Made by a program: the position numbers and the translations under genes. The notes under the pieces are model-generated. The model was not told where the DNA came from. It did not search any database and saw only the letters and a program-made list of their open reading frames with translations. Shown in pieces: positions 1 to 5,238 of a stretch of 5,522 nt of DNA. Each line of letters starts with the position of its first letter. Within the stretch, counting starts at the first letter, position 1. This stretch comes from Candidatus Heimdallarchaeota archaeon. GTDB taxonomy: Archaea > Asgardarchaeota > Heimdallarchaeia > Heimdallarchaeales > Kariarchaeaceae. The stretch spans positions 1-5,522 of the forward strand of contig JAOUKW010000288.1 of assembly GCA_029882335.1 (NCBI GenBank), read 5' to 3'.

Positions 1-727
1 AAAATACTTGTTTCCACCAATCAGCGTCCATTCCATCAATCATGCCCAAGCTATATAATAATGACCCAACCATGACAACTGCACCATTTAATATTGCTTG
101 AACCGCAATTACAACTGCAACGAATACACCATAAACTACAAGAGGTAGGGTTTTATAGGGATATGAACCACTCTTTTGTGCGTGATAGACGGTTAAAAAG
201 AAGTTTAATCCATTCAATAATACTCCGACTGCAAATAGAATATATGCTAGGTAAAACAATGGTTCTGCTGCTAATGGATAATAAGCCGTAAACATAACTA
301 AGTTATCGGGTTTTGTTGGATTAGCAGAGAACAATAAAATTTCAATTACTACAGTTCCAATTAGCATTAAAGCAAATCCAGCATATCCAAGTTTAATGTT
401 GAATACTTTTGAGTTTAATAACGCAGTAGCAACAAAATAAACAGCAGCCATTTCAAACCAAACAATCCAAAAGATTAACATATTAAATCCATGAATATTT
501 AGCCATCGATAATATTCGAATGAACTAGCTACATCATTACCAAGCAAACTCCATGCATGACCAGGAGTTTTATGCAATCCAATCATTAAAGCAGCAATAC
601 CACCTAGTGATAGACAAAGAACTGCTACAACTGCATATATTATCATTAAGAATTCAGCTTTTCTATCTACTCTGAAATTTGTTTCAGGACAAACTCGAAA
701 ATCTTCTTTACTGTGTTCGAATGCCAT
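1..727 (-). CDS. cbaA: B-type (ba3-like) heme-copper oxidase subunit I, N-terminal part
   Basis: This is the catalytic subunit of a terminal oxidase in the cell membrane; it reduces O2 to water at a heme/CuB centre while contributing to proton pumping. About 242 residues are present and the frame is still open at the left edge; the Thermus ba3 subunit I has 562. The visible part has a short polar N-terminus with DRKAEF (21-26), then about five membrane helices: near 26-50, 75-104, 112-134, 154-182 and 196-228. His79 in NIHGFN (77-82) aligns with the low-spin heme ligand His72 of Thermus ba3. The MFTAYYPL stretch (145-152) and the LGMIDGMD segment (227-234) align from memory with VLYTFYPPL and FGLVEGVD of ba3, and the PALIGGFGN-type motif of A-type oxidases is absent. 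The gene stops at the edge just before the expected CuB helix (GHPxVYF). The ATG overlaps the subunit II stop (TAATG) and has GGAGGT 9 bases upstream. Assignment to the B family is strong; species-level identity is unknown. Confidence 0.93.
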   Translation of the reverse strand, partial: MAFEHSKEDFRVCPETNFRVDRKAEFLMIIYAVVAVLCLSLGGIAALMIGLHKTPGHAWSLLGNDVASSFEYYRWLNIHGFNMLIFWIVWFEMAAVYFVATALLNSKVFNIKLGYAGFALMLIGTVVIEILLFSANPTKPDNLVMFTAYYPLAAEPLFYLAYILFAVGVLLNGLNFFLTVYHAQKSGSYPYKTLPLVVYGVFVAVVIAVQAILNGAVVMVGSLLYSLGMIDGMDADWWKQVF

Positions 728-1296
728 TATGCAACAACCTCCAAAAATCCAACCATATCATGGTGACCAGTCATACAATACTCATTACAAACTATCATAA
801 ACTGACCAACATCATTGGGGATGAAATCTACAATATATGCATATCCAGGAACAATTTGGATTGATATAATAAAATCACCTCCAAGCAATTGAAAACCATG
901 CAGTACATCTATTGATGATATATGAATTCGATATGTTTCACCCATCTTTAATTGTACACCTTGAGTTGAGTTTTCATTGGTTTCGAATAACCAATTCCAC
1001 TGCATTGCAGTTAGGTAGATATCTCCACCAGATTCACGATAAAGTGCAGGTTCACCGTTAGTGAGTGTGACCACAGTGATTTCTGGAATTGAATTTCCGG
1101 TTTTAGCAGTCTGTCTCCATTCAAGTGGATCTACTTTATAATATTCTTCTGGTGGATTTTGACTGCCAAGTCCGACCCAGGCAACAGTCCATATTCCCAT
1201 GACAAGAATCATGAGTATGATTATCATACTCCATAATCTTTCATCTTTACCAAGAGGTATTTTTTTCCAGTTATCTGGTGGTGATTGTAAAGCCAA
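727..1296 (-). CDS. cbaB: B-type heme-copper oxidase subunit II (CuA protein)
   Basis: This subunit accepts electrons from a soluble donor on the outer face of the membrane and passes them to subunit I through a binuclear CuA centre. The 189-residue protein has a short cytoplasmic N-terminus, one membrane anchor (about 20-44) and a cupredoxin domain (about 90-189). All CuA ligands are present: His133 in DVLHGF, Cys170, Glu172 (backbone carbonyl), Cys174, His178 and Met181 in the pattern CNEYCxxxHxxM, with the same Cys-to-His and Cys-to-Met spacing as Thermus ba3. An aromatic MQWNW patch (98-102) sits where subunits II guide electrons to CuA. The DVLHGF and ICNQYC-like motifs and the short length (168 in Thermus) fit the B family rather than the longer A-type subunits. 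Translation starts at TTG: an in-frame TAA lies immediately upstream, AGGAGGT sits about 7-8 bases before it, and no other start lies before residue 24. It lies between the small subunit IIa and subunit I, overlapping the latter by one base. Confidence 0.95.
   Translation of the reverse strand: MALQSPPDNWKKIPLGKDERLWSMIIILMILVMGIWTVAWVGLGSQNPPEEYYKVDPLEWRQTAKTGNSIPEITVVTLTNGEPALYRESGGDIYLTAMQWNWLFETNENSTQGVQLKMGETYRIHISSIDVLHGFQLLGGDFIISIQIVPGYAYIVDFIPNDVGQFMIVCNEYCMTGHHDMVGFLEVVA
737..742 (-). promoter_or_regulatory. Shine-Dalgarno site of the subunit I gene
   Basis: GGAGGT on the minus strand lies 9 bases before the ATG of the subunit I gene and inside the last codons of the subunit II gene. 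It fixes the start at the TAATG overlap and supports translational coupling of the two subunits. Confidence 0.8.
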
Positions 1297-1303
1297 TTAC
1301 TAT

Positions 1304-1310
1304 ACCTCCT
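1304..1310 (-). promoter_or_regulatory. Shine-Dalgarno site that fixes the TTG start of subunit II
   Basis: AGGAGGT on the minus strand lies about 7 bases before the TTG codon of the subunit II gene. It overlaps the TAA stop of the upstream small-subunit gene. With an in-frame TAA directly before the TTG, it decides for TTG as the start. Confidence 0.85.
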
Positions 1311-1444
1311 TAACTCTTCCAGACAATTTCCCATAAGGTCCAAACAAACCAACCAACAGTGATAACTGTTGCTAGGAGAAATTGACCCCAGATATTGTCA
1401 AGGAAGTTAGTAAATTTACTTCCTTCATTTTTCGTTGTACTCAT
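1310..1444 (-). CDS. cbaD: Small single-helix subunit IIa of the B-type oxidase
   Basis: This 44-residue ORF reads MSTTKNEGSK, then a polar linker, one hydrophobic helix (about 21-43, QFLLATVITVGWFVWTLW) and a final KS. In Thermus ba3 oxidase a 34-residue subunit IIa (CbaD) supplies the membrane helix that replaces the second anchor helix found in A-type subunit II. The present ORF is of the same type: tiny, one helix, N-terminus polar, and placed directly before a single-helix subunit II. That IIa-II-I order is the one seen in B-type operons. The start ATG has GAGGA 6 bases upstream. Its TAA stop is embedded in the TAAGGAGG ribosome-binding site of the subunit II gene, which implies coupled translation. 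Sequence identity to known CbaD proteins is expected to be low in so short a helix, so the call rests on size, topology and position. Confidence 0.8.
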   Translation of the reverse strand: MSTTKNEGSKFTNFLDNIWGQFLLATVITVGWFVWTLWEIVWKS

Positions 1445-1450
1445 TATCTT

Positions 1451-1455
1451 TCCTC
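1451..1455 (-). promoter_or_regulatory. Shine-Dalgarno site of the small oxidase subunit
   Basis: GAGGA on the minus strand lies 6 bases before the ATG of the 44-codon ORF. Its presence at the normal distance is one of the main reasons for treating this very short ORF as a real gene. Confidence 0.7.
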
Positions 1456-1490
1456 ATTTGAATTGATATTATTTTTACTAACTTTAGAAG

Positions 1491-1499
1491 ATATAAAAA
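1491..1499 (-). promoter_or_regulatory. Candidate TATA box of the oxidase operon (proximal)
   Basis: The minus strand reads TTTTTATAT here, close to the archaeal TATA consensus. A start about 25 bases downstream would fall near 1468 and give a leader of about 24 bases that includes the GAGGA ribosome-binding site. This fits better than the distal candidate at 1559-1567. No clear BRE precedes it, and the region is AT-rich, so a chance match is possible. Confidence 0.4.
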
Positions 1500-1558
1500 C
1501 TATAGGGAGTTTTCAAATGAAATTGATGAATTTCCTATAAAAAGTATAGCAAATTGAC

Positions 1559-1567
1559 TATATATAA
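1559..1567 (-). promoter_or_regulatory. Candidate TATA box of the oxidase operon (distal)
   Basis: The minus strand reads TTATATATA, a good TATA-like box. It would give a start near 1537 and a leader of about 90 bases. The 248 bases between adaB and the oxidase operon therefore offer two possible promoters; which is used cannot be told from the sequence. Confidence 0.35.
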
Positions 1568-1589
1568 GCTTAAAATTGCAATCATTGTT

Positions 1590-1596
1590 AAAAAAA
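1590..1596 (-). terminator. Possible T-tract terminator after adaB
   Basis: A run of seven T on the minus strand follows the adaB stop by about 100 bases and precedes both candidate oxidase promoters. Archaeal transcription often ends at T-runs without a hairpin, and no strong hairpin is seen here. It would separate the repair operon from the oxidase operon, but the run is short and the surroundings are AT-rich. Confidence 0.3.
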
Positions 1597-1692
1597 TAAT
1601 CGAAAATGTAATGTTGAATGAATTGACTTTGTTAATGAGTCTAATTTACACTAAAATTGTATATTATCAAGTTATTTAATTGTTATGATTTT

Positions 1693-2250
1693 TTAAAATC
1701 CCAATGATGAAATTGTAAATCGATTATTTGATTGATTTCTTTCCAATCTTAATAAAAGTTGTTTTCGATCAATTCCACCACCATATCCGCCTAATTTGCC
1801 AGTAGAGGCAATCACTCTATGACATGGAATAATTATATTTATTCTATTAGAACCATTCGCATTACCAACCGCCCTTGGAGAAGTTTTTGCCATCTCAGTC
1901 CTAGTTTGATTTATTTGATCCGCAATATCCTTATATGTCGAGGTAGAGCCGTAAGGAATTAGTAAAAGTTGCTTCCAAACTTCTTTCTGAAATTCAGTTC
2001 CATTATAGTCTAAAGGAATTTCAAATATAAGTCGGTTACCATTAAAATATTGTTTCAATTGATCGATACAATCATCCAGAATTATATTAGATTTGACAAA
2101 TTGATAGGATTGATTTAAGCTGTCAGAGAGAATGGATAATTTATTATATTTTTCCACATTATCCTCGAAGTCAAGAAAACAGATACCTATCTCAGTTGTG
2201 CCTATTACGAGATTTCCAACCGGAGAGGCAATACTCTTCAATGAGATCAT
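1693..2250 (-). CDS. adaB: O6-alkylguanine-DNA alkyltransferase (AdaB/Ogt type)
   Basis: This suicide repair protein transfers the alkyl group from O6-alkylguanine (and O4-alkylthymine) in DNA to its own cysteine. The 185-residue protein has the variable N-terminal domain (about 1-80, opening with SPVGNL) and the C-terminal alkyltransferase domain. The active-site motif PCHRV is at 142-146, with nucleophile Cys143. The RAVGNANGSN helix and loop (126-135) carries the Arg that takes the flipped base's place and the Asn hinge before the active site. GGYGGG (154-159) followed by RKQLLLRLE (162-170) completes the family pattern. About six extra residues (near 114-125, between YKDIADQ and RAVG) are present compared with E. 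coli Ogt. The gene starts at an ATGA overlap with the adaA stop, so the two are co-translated; only a weak AGGA lies upstream. Length is normal for the family (about 160-185). Confidence 0.96.
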   Translation of the reverse strand: MISLKSIASPVGNLVIGTTEIGICFLDFEDNVEKYNKLSILSDSLNQSYQFVKSNIILDDCIDQLKQYFNGNRLIFEIPLDYNGTEFQKEVWKQLLLIPYGSTSTYKDIADQINQTRTEMAKTSPRAVGNANGSNRINIIIPCHRVIASTGKLGGYGGGIDRKQLLLRLERNQSNNRFTISSLGF

Positions 2251-2792
2251 ATCTTAAGGGTTCCTGGAGTTACTCCAAATTTCTGGATAAATGAATGACG
2301 AAAGCCACTTACTGAATTATAACCACATAAAAAACCAACAGTGGTTAGATCCACTCCTTCTTTGATTAATTTTATTGCCTGTTTCATTTTCAAATTTTGG
2401 ATATAATTATTAGGGGTTGTATTGAGATACTTCTTGAAATTACGATGAACAGTAGAATAACTTACCATAGATAATTCCTGTATTTTATTAATATTTAATT
2501 CATCCAAGGGTATATTTGTCAATGATCTAGTTAATGATTGTAACCAATTTGGCTTTAACATAGGATAATATTCGGATTTACATCGTTTACACCCTCGGTA
2601 ACCGCTTTGTATTGCTTCTTTCTTTGTGTTAAAAAATTCAACATTTTTGAAAAGTGGAGCTTTGGATGTACAAGAAGGAATACAAAAAATTCCGGTTGTT
2701 TTTACACCTACAAAAAATTCCCCATCGAAGTCAGAGTTATTTAATATATACAGCTCATATAACTCTAACGCCGTTTTATTTTGGATTTTCAT
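2247..2792 (-). CDS. adaA: AdaA: methylphosphotriester-DNA alkyltransferase and transcription activator
   Basis: AdaA takes methyl groups from DNA phosphotriesters onto a zinc-bound cysteine and in the methylated form activates the adaptive-response genes. The 181-residue protein has an Ada metal-binding domain (about 8-75) with all four zinc cysteines: Cys37 and Cys41 in GIFCIPSC, Cys68 and Cys71 in GCKRC. Cys37 matches the methyl-accepting Cys38 of E. coli Ada. An AraC/XylS-type double helix-turn-helix follows (about 95-181), with HRNFKKYLNTTP in the first half and VGFLCGYNSVSGFRHSF and FGVTPG in the second. The AlkA or alkyltransferase domain fused in E. coli Ada is absent; its role is taken by adaB, which starts at the overlapping ATGA. 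This arrangement matches Bacillus adaA-adaB (AdaA 211 residues there). The gene is probably autoregulated; a BRE/TATA motif and AAAGC repeats lie directly upstream. AraC-type HTH proteins are uncommon in archaea, so if the host is an archaeon the pair was probably acquired from bacteria (inference). Confidence 0.95.
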   Translation of the reverse strand: MKIQNKTALELYELYILNNSDFDGEFFVGVKTTGIFCIPSCTSKAPLFKNVEFFNTKKEAIQSGYRGCKRCKSEYYPMLKPNWLQSLTRSLTNIPLDELNINKIQELSMVSYSTVHRNFKKYLNTTPNNYIQNLKMKQAIKLIKEGVDLTTVGFLCGYNSVSGFRHSFIQKFGVTPGTLKI

Positions 2793-2814
2793 AATAATTG
2801 ATATATCTACGCTG

Positions 2815-2828
2815 TTATAAATATTTGC
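2815..2828 (-). promoter_or_regulatory. Archaeal-type BRE/TATA promoter of adaA, probably leaderless
   Basis: The minus strand reads GCAAAT (fits the archaeal BRE pattern RNWAAW) followed directly by ATTTATAA, a good TATA box. The box centre lies about 26 bases before the adaA ATG, so the transcript would start at or next to the start codon. No Shine-Dalgarno sequence is present before this ATG, which agrees with a leaderless mRNA. The spacing and the paired BRE make this the best promoter in the window. It is inferred from sequence only. Confidence 0.55.
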
Positions 2829-2838
2829 TTTAGCTTTG
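2827..2838 (-). promoter_or_regulatory. Tandem AAAGC repeats beside the adaA promoter, possible Ada operator
   Basis: The minus strand reads CAAAGCTAAAGC, two AAAGC units six bases apart, the second overlapping the BRE. E. coli Ada binds a site of the form AAT-N6-GCAA that contains AAAGCGCA; here AAA-N6-GCAA is found at the comparable place just upstream of the core promoter. A role as operator for AdaA is inferred from position and partial resemblance. Confidence 0.3.
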
Positions 2839-3127
2839 ATCTTAATACGTACCGAAAATTTATCATTTAATTTTCAATTCAAATTAGGTAAGTGGGACAA
2901 TGCATCATAGATTTTTTTATAATTTATAATAAATTAATACTGATATATTAAATTAAAATAAGGAATTAAAGTTAATTTAGTTAGATTAATTTCTCTGGTG
3001 TAGGATTTAATGATCCGTAAATTGTTTCCTGATAGAAGATGTAGTGTTTTTATTTATAGGAATTATTGTTTTTAAGATTATAATTCAAATTGATTCATAA
3101 TTTTGATGATAAAATGTATAACTATCA

Positions 3128-3141
3128 ACTAAATACTATAA
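3128..3141 (+). promoter_or_regulatory. Weak candidate BRE/TATA of the methyltransferase gene
   Basis: ACTAAA (fits RNWAAW) is followed by TACTATAA. A start about 25 bases downstream would fall near 3163 and leave a leader of about 39 bases. No Shine-Dalgarno sequence is seen before the ATG at 3202. The match is imperfect and the surroundings are AT-rich. Confidence 0.25.
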
Positions 3142-3201
3142 AATGACAAACTAGGGTCTCAACGATGTAATAATTGAATTGTTTGGATCAAAAAATACTA
3201 A

Positions 3202-5235
3202 ATGCCTAGACCTTTCGAACTGGTTAGTAATTCCAAAATGGATGACTCGATAATTCAAAAATATCAAACAGACTTAGATCTTTCACTTTGGAATTGTAGT
3301 ATTAAATTACAACAAAATGAAGAAAATGATAATTCCATTGTTACAAAAGAATTCATTTTGATTAGAAGTCTCTTAAAATACTTACAATTGTTGTGTAAAT
3401 GCCCTACAAATTCAGAGCTAATCAATCAATCGTTTTTCGATCCTAATTTAAGAAAGTGGCTACTTAGCCAATGTGTAAATGAGATCGATAATGAATTATT
3501 AATCCCCATTGATGAATATTGGCTTGAAATCGATATTTATGGAGATTGGTTACAAAAACAATATAATTCGGATTATAGAAAGTCCAAAGCTATAAATTAT
3601 ACATCAAATTCTAACTCTCTGATATCATCATTAAATTTTGATTTTAAAAATGTAAATTGTTTAATTGATCCTTTTGCCGGTTCTGGTAGATTAATTACTT
3701 CGATAATTACGAATTTTACAGTAGAAAATCTATCACACATTCAAATTGTTGATACAGAACCATTACCGTTAGTTTTGGCCTGCTGTAGGATTATTTATGT
3801 TCTAAATAAAATAAACAATAAATCTATTAAGTTTCAAGCCATATTAAATGATGGTTTTTCTATTTGTGATACATTTGACCTTGTTATCATGAATCCTCCA
3901 TTTACTAGATCTCAATTAATTTCTAAAGAGACTCGTTTAAACTTAGAAAAAATTAATAATATGTATCAAAAAAAGAAATCAATTAGTCGAATAGATGGTC
4001 ATGCAGGATTACATATTTGGGCCTTGCACCATGCAGAGATGTTATTAAATGATAATGGAAAAATAATATCCATTTTACCTGCATCCACGATTTTATCAAA
4101 CTACTCTAAATCGGTTCATTCCATGTTATTGAGTAATTTTAATAAGTTGAGAATTATTTCAAATAAAGATAACATTGCATTTTCTGATGGTAGTGATTTA
4201 AATGAGATTATTATTACTGCAGTTAAAAGTCAAGCACATAATCCTGTAGAATTTTTTGAACATAATACGTCAAAATTGAATCCTTTAAATAAAGTTCCAA
4301 TTAATATAATGATAGATGAATGGAATTGGTCAAGGTACTTTCGACCTGAATTTTTAATAAAGGTATGCAACGTACTATCAAACACATGTAATCTACGGAC
4401 TGCAACTGAATTAAAATTAGATATTATCCGTGGTGTAGAAATGTATGGTCCTGATTATTTCTTTCTTCCAAATAAATATTGGAGGATTCTGAATAGAAAC
4501 CTTAATTCAACCCAAATTCAAAGTGAATCGATAGAATTACAAATAACAAATGATGTTTTAATCCCAGCTCTAAGAAAACCTTCAAATTATTCCTCAATAT
4601 CACCCATCATTGAAGATTATGCGTTAGTTGTTAATCAAGATAATGAATTTAAGATATTGGAATATCAAAAACATCACAAATATACACCCAGTGTTGCTAA
4701 GAAAAGGTTTGGTAAACATTGGATTCGTCATTTATCAGATCAAATTAACTCTAAACAACCCTATGGTCATGTATTTATTGTCGATAAACTAGGAATAGAT
4801 ACTGCTAAATCAATGGCATACTATTTAGAGCAGAAGTATTTGGCTACTAAAAATTTCTATTTAATCAAAACAGAAGATAAAATTTCTAAATTAATAGCTG
4901 CATGGATGAATTCTACATGGTATATTTTGTTATATTTATTGAGTAGAAGAGAAATAGGTGGCTCATATGGACGTTTACAAATTATTGATTATTATAAAGA
5001 AAAATTATTTCCCCAATCATTTTTTAATGATGATTTATCTATATTCAACAGTGTTCTAGATATTTTCGATATCTACAGAAAGTTAGAACTCCCTGCAATT
5101 AAAGATCAATTTACTTTACCAATAAAACGAAAACTTGATGAATCGTTTTCAAAAGTCTTTCAAATTCCTTATGATTTAGATCAGATTTATGAAAAGATAA
5201 GTAATTATTTTTGTGAGCTTTCAAAGAAAAGATAA
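3202..5235 (+). CDS. Gamma-class N6-adenine DNA methyltransferase with C-terminal target recognition region
   Basis: The protein (677 residues) should methylate adenine at N6 in a specific DNA sequence, using S-adenosylmethionine. Residues 1-120 form a helical region of unknown function. KAINYTS (129-135) resembles motif X; DPFAGSGRL (156-164) is the SAM-binding motif I; VDTEPLPL (183-190) fits motif II; NPPF (231-234) is the catalytic motif IV; HIWALHHAEMLL to GKIISILP (271-293) matches the later core strands. The order X-I-IV followed by a long C-terminus defines the gamma class (M.TaqI and type I/IIG-like enzymes). The C-terminal half looks like a target recognition region: RGVEMYGPDYFFLP (410-423), IPALRKP (454-460) and the AAWMNST to IGGSYGRLQI stretch (566-594) resemble the matching parts of TaqI/Eco57I-type enzymes. 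No PD-(D/E)xK nuclease or helicase motif is seen, so it looks like a pure methyltransferase. An in-frame TAA lies directly before the ATG, so the start is the first possible; Met13 is an alternative. G+C is lower than in the oxidase genes. The partner, if any, lies outside; the target sequence is unknown. Confidence 0.9.
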   Translation: MPRPFELVSNSKMDDSIIQKYQTDLDLSLWNCSIKLQQNEENDNSIVTKEFILIRSLLKYLQLLCKCPTNSELINQSFFDPNLRKWLLSQCVNEIDNELLIPIDEYWLEIDIYGDWLQKQYNSDYRKSKAINYTSNSNSLISSLNFDFKNVNCLIDPFAGSGRLITSIITNFTVENLSHIQIVDTEPLPLVLACCRIIYVLNKINNKSIKFQAILNDGFSICDTFDLVIMNPPFTRSQLISKETRLNLEKINNMYQKKKSISRIDGHAGLHIWALHHAEMLLNDNGKIISILPASTILSNYSKSVHSMLLSNFNKLRIISNKDNIAFSDGSDLNEIIITAVKSQAHNPVEFFEHNTSKLNPLNKVPINIMIDEWNWSRYFRPEFLIKVCNVLSNTCNLRTATELKLDIIRGVEMYGPDYFFLPNKYWRILNRNLNSTQIQSESIELQITNDVLIPALRKPSNYSSISPIIEDYALVVNQDNEFKILEYQKHHKYTPSVAKKRFGKHWIRHLSDQINSKQPYGHVFIVDKLGIDTAKSMAYYLEQKYLATKNFYLIKTEDKISKLIAAWMNSTWYILLYLLSRREIGGSYGRLQIIDYYKEKLFPQSFFNDDLSIFNSVLDIFDIYRKLELPAIKDQFTLPIKRKLDESFSKVFQIPYDLDQIYEKISNYFCELSKKR

Positions 5236-5238
5236 TAT

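Larger units (their letters stand above)
2793..3201. other. AT-rich intergenic region between divergent adaA and methyltransferase genes
   Basis: This 409-base stretch has no credible gene on either strand. Its left end holds the adaA promoter elements and its right end a weak TATA-like box for the methyltransferase gene. The middle (about 2880-3100) is very AT-rich, with short TTATAATTTATAATAAATTAATA-like runs, and has no recognisable tRNA, CRISPR repeat, long inverted repeat or clear small RNA. The only ATG ORF noticed in the middle, at 3010, has 21 codons and no supporting signal. It may mark the boundary between older sequence and an acquired block on the right. Confidence 0.6.

Noticed and set aside
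94..291. 65-codon plus-strand ORF
   Set aside because: It lies wholly opposite the well-supported oxidase subunit I gene and shows no domain or ribosome-binding site; it is a shadow frame.
679..864. 61-codon plus-strand ORF
   Set aside because: It is antisense to the junction of the subunit I and subunit II genes, whose metal-site motifs prove the other strand codes.
2626..2820. 64-codon plus-strand ORF
   Set aside because: It is antisense to the zinc-binding part of adaA and its promoter, with no supporting feature of its own.
3010..3075. Short 21-codon ORF in the intergenic region
   Set aside because: No ribosome-binding site, no recognisable composition, and such ORFs are expected by chance in a 400-base AT-rich gap.
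2880..3100. AT-rich runs that might form an origin, CRISPR leader or insertion-sequence end
   Set aside because: No repeated origin boxes, no regularly spaced repeats and no paired terminal inverted repeats or target duplications were found by eye.
3102..3112. TGATGA resembling box C of an archaeal C/D RNA
   Set aside because: No box D (CTGA) and no C'/D' pair lie at a suitable distance, so a C/D guide RNA is not supported.
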